DNA from: an archaeon
GTDB taxonomy: Archaea; Aenigmatarchaeota; Aenigmatarchaeia; GW2011-AR5; GCA-2688965
NCBI GenBank assembly: GCA_002688965.1
Contig: NZEE01000013.1
Coordinates: 1-11,372, forward strand
Length of the DNA stretch: 11,372 nucleotides
Reading direction: 5' to 3'
Shown: piece by piece, positions 1 through 5,341 of the stretch
Layout of the letters: the number at the start of each line of letters is the position of its first letter
Position numbering within the stretch: the stretch's first letter is position 1
Made by a program: the position numbers and the translations under genes
The notes under the pieces: model-generated
The model's database searches: none
What the model saw: the letters and a program-made list of their open reading frames with translations, nothing else
Told to the model about the DNA's origin: nothing

Positions 1-1
1 A

Positions 2-910
2 TGGATATTGCAAGCAGGTGCATTAGTATTAGCTAACAAAGGAGTAATAGCTATTGATGAATTTGATAAAATGAATGAAGACGACCAAGTTGCGATGCAC
101 GAAGCAATGTCAGTATCAACTATAAGCATTGCTAAGGCTTCTATTGTAGCTACACTACCAGCTGACACAGCTGTGTTAGCAGGAGCAAATCCAAAATTAG
201 GAAGATTTGATGCGTTTAGACCAGTTTCTGAACAGATTCATATTCCTGAAACATTATTATCACGTTTTGATTTGAAATTTGCTTTGAAAGATAAACCAAA
301 TGTAGAAACAGATGCTAGAATAGCTCAACATATTCTTGATATACGGGATTCTCCAGACGTAGCCGAACCAATTATAGAACCAATGCTTCTTAGAAAATAT
401 ATAGCATATGCAAGAAAAATTGAAAAAGTTACAATGACTAAAGAAGCAGGAAAAGTTCTAAAAGATTTTTACAATGACATGAGAAATAAATATAGTGGTG
501 AAGCAGGGCACAGCGTTGCAATTACTCTAAGACAGTTTGAAGCAATGATTCGTATTTCAGAAGCTAGTGCAAAGGTTAGGTTGAAAAAACAAGTAGATAT
601 AGAAGATGCTGAAAGAGCTATAAATCTCATGAAATATTCATTAGTTCAGTTAGGAACAGACGCAGAAACAGGAGAAATTGACATAGATAGAATAGAATCA
701 GGAGTATCAACAAGTCAAAGAAATAAAATTAAAGAAGTAATGGAAATGATACGAACATTACAAAAAGATGTTGGAAAAGTTGTTTCTGTTCAAGACTTGA
801 AAGCTGAAGCAGAAGAACAAGGCATTGGAAACATTGATGATCTCCTTGAAAAATTAAAACAAGAAGGAATGGTTTTTGTTCCTCGTGTAGGATATATCAG
901 TACGGTTTAA
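2..910 (+). CDS. mcm: Replicative helicase MCM, C-terminal part (5' end outside window)
   Basis: This is the C-terminal 302 residues of the hexameric replicative helicase that unwinds DNA ahead of the fork. The frame is open from base 2 and reads WILQAGALVLA, a conserved MCM core segment, so the gene enters from the left and the TTG at base 8 is not a start. Numbering from base 2, Walker B is IDEFDKM with D19/E20. The pre-sensor-1 hairpin lysine is K45 (ISIAKA), sensor 1 is ANP around residues 62-64, and the arginine finger is in LLSRFD (R88). The lid follows, and a winged-helix tail covers about 240-302. Walker A lies outside the window. No intein interrupts the visible part. The stop TAA is followed directly by the ribosome binding site of the next gene, so the two are probably co-transcribed. 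Confidence 0.97.
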   Translation, partial: WILQAGALVLANKGVIAIDEFDKMNEDDQVAMHEAMSVSTISIAKASIVATLPADTAVLAGANPKLGRFDAFRPVSEQIHIPETLLSRFDLKFALKDKPNVETDARIAQHILDIRDSPDVAEPIIEPMLLRKYIAYARKIEKVTMTKEAGKVLKDFYNDMRNKYSGEAGHSVAITLRQFEAMIRISEASAKVRLKKQVDIEDAERAINLMKYSLVQLGTDAETGEIDIDRIESGVSTSQRNKIKEVMEMIRTLQKDVGKVVSVQDLKAEAEEQGIGNIDDLLEKLKQEGMVFVPRVGYISTV

Positions 911-919
911 GGTGAGAAA

Positions 920-1678
920 ATGGAAAATAAACGTTTGACAGCAATTAAGATTCCTATAAAAGATATAATTCAAGGAAAATATTTTACACAGGAAGGGTTT
1001 GAACCAAACTTTATTATGACAAAAAACAACATGAAGGTTTCTCGAACACGTTTGTTAGGAACAATTGTAAACAAATATAGTTCACCAGACAACAAATTTG
1101 CATCTATAACACTTGACGATGCAACAGCAACTATCCGAGCAAAAACATTCAGTTCTAGTATTCTTTCAGAAGTTTCTGTTGGCGATATAGTTGAGACTAT
1201 TGGAAAAATACGATTATATGATGATGAAATACATTTGGTTGCAGAAATAGTTCACAAAATAGATGACCCAAATCATGAAACACTTAGAAAATTAGAATTA
1301 AAATTACAGCAAAAAAAATGGAATGAAAAAAAGAAAAAGGTTTTTTCTCTGAGAGAACAAACTGCTGATCTTTCAGAACTAAAACAATTAGCTGTTTCAC
1401 AATTACAAATGGATGGGGATATAGTTGAAGCAATAATTTCTGATACTTCTAATGAAATAACTGAAGAAACTGCAGAAAAAGACAATGAAAATAAACAAGA
1501 ACTAAAAACTAAGATGTTAGATTTGATATCAAAGTGTGACCCAGGAGATGGTTGTTCATATCAAGAGTTAGTTGATACCTCAGGAGTAGATGAATATCTT
1601 GTAGAATCTATAGTATCAGAACTTCTAGAAGATGGGGAATGTTTTGAACCAAAACCTGGTAAGATAAAAAGGTTATAA
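920..1678 (+). CDS. OB-fold / winged-helix nucleic-acid-binding protein, possibly RPA-like
   Basis: This 252-residue protein probably binds single-stranded DNA. An OB-fold is readable at about residues 40-112: strands around LLGTIVNKY, FASITLDDATATIRAKTF and VGDIVETIGKIRLYDDEIHL alternate as in RPA-type OB domains. A charged, probably coiled linker (about 115-195) follows, then a C-terminal winged helix (about 196-252). This OB plus winged-helix order resembles eukaryotic RPA32 and archaeal RPA-associated OB proteins. The ATG at 920 follows GGTGAG at 911-916, directly after the mcm stop, which supports both the start and an mcm operon. A replication or repair role is inferred from fold and neighbour. 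The exact family was not identified, and other OB proteins, such as a primase or repair accessory factor, remain possible. Confidence 0.8.
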   Translation: MENKRLTAIKIPIKDIIQGKYFTQEGFEPNFIMTKNNMKVSRTRLLGTIVNKYSSPDNKFASITLDDATATIRAKTFSSSILSEVSVGDIVETIGKIRLYDDEIHLVAEIVHKIDDPNHETLRKLELKLQQKKWNEKKKKVFSLREQTADLSELKQLAVSQLQMDGDIVEAIISDTSNEITEETAEKDNENKQELKTKMLDLISKCDPGDGCSYQELVDTSGVDEYLVESIVSELLEDGECFEPKPGKIKRL

Positions 1679-1700
1679 TCAATAACTACATGTGATAATC

Positions 1701-1841
1701 ATGAGACAAGAATGTCCGAACAAAGAAGAAAACCTCAAGAACTGTCCATGTGACTGGCCTAATTGCGAGCGCAAAGGAATATGCTGTGAGTGCATTCTAT
1801 ATCATCGCTCACGTGGTGAAAGACCAGCATGTTTAAGATGA
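1701..1841 (+). CDS. Small cysteine-rich protein, DUF6485-like
   Basis: This 46-residue protein has eight cysteines (C5, C15, C17, C22, C28, C29, C31, C44). The arrangement [13 protein letters not shown], then RKGICCEC, then [11 protein letters not shown] matches what I recall of the DUF6485 family of tiny cytosolic proteins. The closely spaced cysteines and a histidine (H35) suggest a metal site, probably zinc or iron-sulfur, but the function is unknown. The ATG at 1701 is preceded by GTGAT at 1692-1696, the same ribosome-binding pattern used by other genes here. It lies 22 bases after the OB-fold gene on the same strand and may be the last gene of that operon. The family call is from memory of the motif; the coding call is well supported by the ribosome binding site and composition. 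Confidence 0.78.
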   Translation: MRQECPNKEENLKNCPCDWPNCERKGICCECILYHRSRGERPACLR

Positions 1842-1860
1842 TTTCTTTTTAACTTCTATA
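1842..1860 (+). terminator. T-rich tract after the mcm/OB/DUF6485 genes
   Basis: A T-rich stretch (TTTCTTTTTAACTT and following) starts right after the DUF6485-like stop. Archaeal RNA polymerase terminates at such U-rich tracts with FttA, and an FttA gene is present in this window. There is no hairpin. Part of the same tract could instead act as a weak TATA element for the frame at 1875. Confidence 0.35.
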
Positions 1861-1874
1861 TACAATAAAATAGT

Positions 1875-2075
1875 ATGGGACATTGTGATTGTGACGAGTT
1901 TGCATATCCAGGATATGAAAAAAGAAGACTTTTTGGTTTACTTCCACCAAAAGACTGAGCAGATTTAAAACCTGGGCAACTCGAAAAAATGAGAAGAAAA
2001 TTTGTAAAAGCTGCATGGAATTACTGTCGAACCCCTAGTGATATTGATGATCTTTCAGCTGTTTTATATGGTTAA
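1875..2075 (+). pseudogene. Small unknown reading frame interrupted by an in-frame TGA
   Basis: From ATG 1875 the frame reads 27 residues (MGHCDCDEFAYPGYEKRRLF, then GLLPPKD), meets TGA at 1956-1958, and continues in the same frame for 38 residues to TAA at 2073-2075. The continuation, ADLKPGQLEKMRRKF... ending in DDLSAVLYG, looks protein-like. A single TGG-to-TGA change would join the halves into a 66-residue protein. TGA is a true stop in other genes here (dphB, the Hef helicase, rpoP), so general recoding is unlikely. The options are a broken gene, a sequencing error, or readthrough. An internal ATG at 1989 could start a 28-residue remnant. I see no good ribosome binding site before 1875. 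The family is not recognised. Confidence 0.5.
2062..2070 (+). promoter_or_regulatory. Candidate TATA box for the membrane acyltransferase
   Basis: TTTTATATG is centred about 25 bases upstream of ATG 2090, and the leader has no GGTGAT-type ribosome binding site. This spacing fits a leaderless archaeal transcript. The element sits inside the 3' end of the preceding frame. Confidence 0.45.
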
Positions 2076-2089
2076 ATCAAATAATAATT

Positions 2090-2800
2090 ATGCTAAAACG
2101 TTTTTGGCAAGTAGATTCTTTCAGAGGTATAGCAATCATAATGATGATTGCATTTCACATTCTTTATGATTTAACATATTTGAGAGGAATTGATTTCGCA
2201 ATTTCATCTGGTTTTTGGTTTATTTTTGGAAGAATTACAGCTGTAATGTTTCTATTCTTAGTTGGAATGTCTTTAAGCATAAGTTATAATCGTATTAGAA
2301 AAACTATGGATCCTGACCAAATTACTATAAAATACATTAAACGAGGCGTAAAAATATTTGCCTTAGGACTTCTTATCACAGTTGCAACATGGTTTACAAT
2401 TCCAGATGCTTTCATATTTTTCGGAGTTTTGCATCTCATTGGAGTAGCAATAGTTCTATCACGCCCTTTACTTTCAAAAACTTATCTAAATCTTGTATTA
2501 GGTTTAGCAATAATTTCAGTAGGACTATATCTCAGCCCTATGTTATTTCCATTTGAAGAACTAGCTGTATTAGGATTCCAATATGCATCATTATACACAT
2601 TTGACTATTTCCCAATCTTACCATGGTTTGGTGTTGTACTTCTAGGTTTATTTGCTGGTAACATGTGCAAGATATATGAGAAAAAGCCAATAGAATCAAA
2701 TAATCTAATTATCAAAGCATTGTCATTCCTAGGTAGACATTCCTTAATCATATATTTATTACATCAGCCTATTTTGATTGCAATAATTTTACTAATCTAG
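2090..2800 (+). CDS. DUF1624 / HGSNAT-like membrane acyltransferase
   Basis: This 236-residue integral membrane protein has about seven hydrophobic segments. It carries family signatures of DUF1624, the heparan-alpha-glucosaminide N-acetyltransferase-like catalytic domain. These are VDSFRGIAIIMMI at the N-terminus (D9, R12), FHILYDL with H23 and D27, FDYFPILPWFG at about 171-181, and the C-terminal LGRHSLIIYLLHQP at 214-227. Members are thought to move acetyl or other acyl groups across the membrane onto sugars or other acceptors; the substrate here is unknown. The length is close to that of compact prokaryotic members, so it looks complete. Its last 9 bases overlap the 3' end of the convergent Nudix gene. 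A role in modifying surface glycans or lipids is inference. Confidence 0.87.
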   Translation: MLKRFWQVDSFRGIAIIMMIAFHILYDLTYLRGIDFAISSGFWFIFGRITAVMFLFLVGMSLSISYNRIRKTMDPDQITIKYIKRGVKIFALGLLITVATWFTIPDAFIFFGVLHLIGVAIVLSRPLLSKTYLNLVLGLAIISVGLYLSPMLFPFEELAVLGFQYASLYTFDYFPILPWFGVVLLGLFAGNMCKIYEKKPIESNNLIIKALSFLGRHSLIIYLLHQPILIAIILLI

Positions 2801-3466
2801 ATAACCTAATTTCTCAAATACTGTTTGAGCCCATTTAGCTAATTCTAGATTTTTTATCTCATTTTTATTAATCCATTCCATTTCAGAAGCATCACTACTA
2901 GCACTAATCTTACCTACAACTTTTCCACGAAATAGTTTTCCATAATGCCAATGTATCATAGGCATTCTCTTTTCAGACCCTTGTTTATGATTAAACCCAA
3001 AAATTGGTTCTTTCTCAGTTTCTATATCTCCAACCTCTTCTTGAGCTTCTCTTTGAGCAGCTTCTGAATAAGTCTCACCTTCATCTACATGCCCACCAGG
3101 AATAGCCCAAGTTCCTTTTTCAGGATTATTCCCTCTTTTGATCATCAAAACCTTGTCACCATCTTCAATAATAATAGCACTAGTTTCATGAATTGTTTTT
3201 GGTGGATTTTCAGCTTCCTTTCCTACAATTCCTAATCGTTCCATTATCTCAATCCATGCCCATGCCCATATTGCAGCTTCAAAAGCCTCAATTAACATGG
3301 ATTTATCTAAGAAATGTTGGCAATCAGAGATATAATTATCAATATTTTGCAACATTTCCTCGTGTTTTGAATTAGAATCATTTAATGAAATCAAAGAACG
3401 CTTGTCTTTAGCTTTTTGTAGCCATTTTTCAGTTTCCGCTATCAATCTTTGATCAGTTTCACTCAT
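2792..3466 (-). CDS. DUF357-Nudix hydrolase fusion protein
   Basis: This is a 224-residue protein from the ATG at 3466. Residues about 1-82 are helical and resemble archaeal DUF357: NIDNYISDCQHFLDKSMLIE runs into AFEAAIWAWAWIEIMERLG. Residues about 92-222 form a Nudix domain. The Nudix box is complete, G125-x5-E131-x7-R139-E140-A-Q-E143-E144-V-G146, preceded by KGTWAIPGGHVDEGE. Nudix enzymes hydrolyse nucleoside diphosphates linked to another group, using Mg2+; the substrate here cannot be read from sequence. The start ATG overlaps the dphB stop as ATGA, with GGAGATG just upstream, so the pair is probably translationally coupled. A GTG at 3472 is a poorer alternative start. The Nudix assignment is near certain; the DUF357 assignment is by motif memory. 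Confidence 0.88.
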   Translation of the reverse strand: MSETDQRLIAETEKWLQKAKDKRSLISLNDSNSKHEEMLQNIDNYISDCQHFLDKSMLIEAFEAAIWAWAWIEIMERLGIVGKEAENPPKTIHETSAIIIEDGDKVLMIKRGNNPEKGTWAIPGGHVDEGETYSEAAQREAQEEVGDIETEKEPIFGFNHKQGSEKRMPMIHWHYGKLFRGKVVGKISASSDASEMEWINKNEIKNLELAKWAQTVFEKLGYLD

Positions 3467-4164
3467 TTCCACATCTCCAAAAATTCTTGCTCTTTTTCAT
3501 CTACTTTACCTGGAACTAATATGCAACACGGAGTATTACCACCTGTTGGTTTAGTAGAGTATTCTACTTTTTGATGCTTAGAACCTAAAGCATAGCAAAA
3601 TATCAACTTATCAGTATTTTTAACAGCTTTTTTCTCTAAAAGCATTTCATGTGCTTGCTCACAAGTCATGTACTCATCACCATTTCTAGTATCTAGCAAC
3701 ACCAATGTATGCAATCCAGCTTTTTGATTACCCTCAATTATCTCATATGGCATTTCTGGGTCCCATCCTTTCTCAGGAAAGCATAAAGTAGTGATTCTAC
3801 CATATTTGTACAAAGATAGTCCAGCTATAGCAACAGCTGTAATAATAGATGTGTTATGAATAACCTCATAATCAACCCCAGAATCCTTACAATCCTTCAA
3901 AATCTGCATATGGGTAGTAGCTGACAAAGGATCACCTACAATTAAAAGAGCAATATCAGCATCTTTAGCAGTATTTACTAGAAAATCACTCTCAACTTGC
4001 TCTCTAGACAGTTTCTTGATATTGTCTGCTAAACCACCTAAATCACCTAGGAATTGGTTTGTGTATTCTTCAATATATATATCAGAGCACCTATTCAATA
4101 CATCTTTAGCTCTTTCAGTCAAGTCCTTCTCACTGCCAAGCCCAGTTCCAATCAAGTATAACAT
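3463..4164 (-). CDS. dphB: Diphthine synthase
   Basis: DphB methylates the 3-amino-3-carboxypropyl histidine of elongation factor 2 with S-adenosylmethionine during diphthamide synthesis. The 233-residue protein shows the tetrapyrrole-methylase-type fold signatures of this family: MLYLIGTGLGSEKDLTERA at the N-terminus, IYIEEYTN at 29-36, GDPLSATTH at 77-85, HNTSI at 103-107, and GLSLYKYGRITTLCFPE just after. It is slightly shorter than typical archaeal DphB (about 250-265), mostly at the C-terminus. The ATG at 4164 has no ribosome binding site, but a TATA box lies about 26 bases upstream, suggesting a leaderless mRNA. The TGA stop overlaps the ATG of the Nudix gene. Confidence 0.95.
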   Translation of the reverse strand: MLYLIGTGLGSEKDLTERAKDVLNRCSDIYIEEYTNQFLGDLGGLADNIKKLSREQVESDFLVNTAKDADIALLIVGDPLSATTHMQILKDCKDSGVDYEVIHNTSIITAVAIAGLSLYKYGRITTLCFPEKGWDPEMPYEIIEGNQKAGLHTLVLLDTRNGDEYMTCEQAHEMLLEKKAVKNTDKLIFCYALGSKHQKVEYSTKPTGGNTPCCILVPGKVDEKEQEFLEMWK

Positions 4165-4185
4165 AATATTAGAAATTAGACAATG

Positions 4186-4194
4186 TTTTAAAAA
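4186..4194 (-). promoter_or_regulatory. TATA box of dphB (leaderless)
   Basis: On the minus strand the sequence reads CCTTTTTAAAAC, with the core centred near 4190, 26 bases upstream of ATG 4164. This is the expected distance from an archaeal TATA box to the transcription start, so transcription would begin at or next to the start codon. Confidence 0.6.
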
Positions 4195-4232
4195 GGATTA
4201 ACTAAAACGTGTATTTTAGCCCTTGAAAATAG

Positions 4233-4248
4233 TACGTGAATCAACGTA
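4233..4248. promoter_or_regulatory. Short inverted repeat upstream of the small membrane protein promoter
   Basis: TACGT-GAATCA-ACGTA is a perfect 5-base inverted repeat with a 6-base spacer, ending about 10 bases before the TATA box at 4259. Archaeal activators and repressors often bind in this position. With only 5 matching bases per arm it could be chance. Confidence 0.25.
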
Positions 4249-4258
4249 TCCTTAAACC

Positions 4259-4266
4259 TTTATAAA
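4259..4266 (+). promoter_or_regulatory. Strong TATA box of the 89-residue membrane protein gene
   Basis: TTTATAAA is a near-consensus archaeal TATA box, with AAACC just upstream where the BRE would sit. Transcription should start about 25 bases downstream, near 4288, giving a leader of about 12 bases that just includes the ribosome binding site. This is the cleanest promoter in the window. Confidence 0.75.
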
Positions 4267-4288
4267 CGCGATATCTTAAGTCTCTAAC

Positions 4289-4295
4289 AGGTGAT
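4289..4295 (+). promoter_or_regulatory. Strong ribosome binding site, AGGTGAT
   Basis: AGGTGAT ends 5 bases before ATG 4301 and is complementary to the usual archaeal 16S 3' tail (ATCACCTCC). It fixes the start codon and, with the TATA box, points to high expression. Confidence 0.8.
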
Positions 4296-4300
4296 AACAC

Positions 4301-4570
4301 ATGGTATTATTCGAAGCTGGACTTGTGCTTTTAGCATTAGTCGCTGTAGCAAAATATGCCGGTGTTGTTAAAGGCGCTGAAAAAGCATACAATCTAGTAT
4401 TATCAGGTGCAGTATTAACTATTGCAGCTGCTGGTACAGGAATGATTGCTGCAACAACTTTAACAGATCTTAGCGCTATTGCACCACTATCTGACGTACT
4501 TTCATTAGTAGCAGGTATTGTATTGCTTGTTGGTGGCGTTTTCGCTGCATACAAGTATCTTGTTGCTTAA
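4301..4570 (+). CDS. Small three-helix membrane protein, unknown function, probably highly expressed
   Basis: The family is not recognised. The 89-residue protein is almost entirely hydrophobic and rich in Ala, Val, Leu and Gly. Membrane segments are at about 6-23, 32-54 and 64-84. A short charged loop (K24, E27, K28) lies between the first two, and another (D56, D65) between the last two. There is no cleavable signal peptide, cysteine or enzyme motif. It is a single-gene unit with a near-consensus TATA box, a strong ribosome binding site and a hairpin plus T-tract terminator, so I infer abundant product. It resembles a structural membrane component more than an enzyme. ATP synthase c subunit was considered and rejected because no acidic residue lies in mid-helix. 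The reverse-strand frame over the same bases is a shadow. Confidence 0.85.
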   Translation: MVLFEAGLVLLALVAVAKYAGVVKGAEKAYNLVLSGAVLTIAAAGTGMIAATTLTDLSAIAPLSDVLSLVAGIVLLVGGVFAAYKYLVA

Positions 4571-4603
4571 GTGCAATAAGGGTGTTTTAACAACAACGAA
4601 TAG

Positions 4604-4650
4604 AATAAGTTTTCAAACTTATTTATTTCTTTCTTTTTTTTCTATTTTTA
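4604..4650 (+). terminator. Hairpin plus T-tract terminator
   Basis: AATAAGTTT (4604-4612) and AAACTTATT (4615-4623) are perfect inverted arms; in RNA this is about an 8-base-pair stem with a 4-base loop. It runs straight into a T-rich tract to about 4650 containing a run of eight T. The T tract is only on the downstream side for the + strand, so it serves the small membrane protein and not the convergent nuclease gene. Archaeal termination needs only the U-tract; the hairpin is an added, bacterial-looking element. Confidence 0.75.
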
Positions 4651-4666
4651 CTATCTAGACCCGAGA

Positions 4667-5341
4667 CTATAGTACACTTTCTTCGTATTTCTTATCTAAG
4701 ATATCTCTAATCTTGCGAGCTTTTTCTTTTCCTATCCCTTCCACCTTTTGCAAGTCATCCAAAGAAGCTTCAAACACCTTAGCAGGAGTTTTGAAGTGTT
4801 TCAATAAACGTTCAGCTATTAACTTGTCAACAGAAGGCAAACCAGCCATTAGAAACTCTTGTCTTTCAGAATCACTTTTTCCCTGCTTTTGGCGGATTGA
4901 CAATCCTTTTCTTGAATCCTCTTGCTCACGACGAGCAATAGTATATAACATATTTACTGTAGCTCTTTGATCTTTTGTGTGTAATACAGGAATTTGATAA
5001 TCAAGTGCAATAGAAGCTAATGCTCCGCGCATTGCATTAGGATTTATTTTAGTATCTTCACATGCTTCTTCTATTGAATCTTCGCCCTCAAGAATCAAAA
5101 TAGGACATGGATAAGCATCTTTCAAAGCAGTCATTTGTTCAAATAATCGGCGATTGATTACACTTGAAATAAAGTCTGAAACAGTCTTACGTTCTACACA
5201 CGCATCTTCAGATAGTATGAAATCACCAATTGGAAGCTGTTTCATTTCTATTTTACATTTCTTTTCAAGAAGTTTTGGTATACGGTTTCTACTTTCTCTG
5301 TTATCAACTATGATTGTAACATTATGATTTTGTAGAATCAT
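4667..5341 (-). CDS. xpf: XPF/ERCC4-family nuclease, the nuclease half of a split Hef
   Basis: This 224-residue structure-specific endonuclease should cut branched DNA such as forks and flaps during repair or fork restart. The ERCC4 nuclease domain occupies about residues 8-135, with the catalytic motif GDF...VERKTVSDF (G39-D40, E50-R51-K52, D56) and the first acidic residue in IVDNRES (D13). A tandem helix-hairpin-helix DNA-binding domain fills 163-224 (LMAGLPSVDKLIAERLLKHF; VEGIGKEKARKIRDIL). It acts as a dimer in known relatives. The size equals the C-terminal half of euryarchaeal Hef. Its ATG overlaps the helicase TGA as ATGA and has an AGGAGG 9 bases upstream, so both are made from one mRNA. 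No clear U-rich terminator follows on this strand. Confidence 0.95.
   Translation of the reverse strand: MILQNHNVTIIVDNRESRNRIPKLLEKKCKIEMKQLPIGDFILSEDACVERKTVSDFISSVINRRLFEQMTALKDAYPCPILILEGEDSIEEACEDTKINPNAMRGALASIALDYQIPVLHTKDQRATVNMLYTIARREQEDSRKGLSIRQKQGKSDSERQEFLMAGLPSVDKLIAERLLKHFKTPAKVFEASLDDLQKVEGIGKEKARKIRDILDKKYEESVL

Noticed and set aside
8..10. TTG at base 8 as the start of the MCM frame
   Set aside because: The frame is open to the window edge and the upstream codons (WIL) fit the conserved MCM core, so the gene is truncated by the window.
1956..1958. Genome-wide recoding of TGA, or selenocysteine
   Set aside because: TGA ends dphB, the Hef helicase and rpoP at the expected lengths, and all long genes use TGG for Trp. 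No selenoprotein-like context or SECIS-like hairpin was seen.
4276..4554. Reverse-strand frame over the small membrane protein
   Set aside because: It mirrors the + strand gene, which has the promoter, ribosome binding site and terminator; the reverse frame has none.
4301..4570. ATP synthase c/K subunit identity for the 89-residue protein
   Set aside because: It has three rather than two or four helices, no carboxylate in mid-helix, and no GxGxG-type helix packing as in c subunits.
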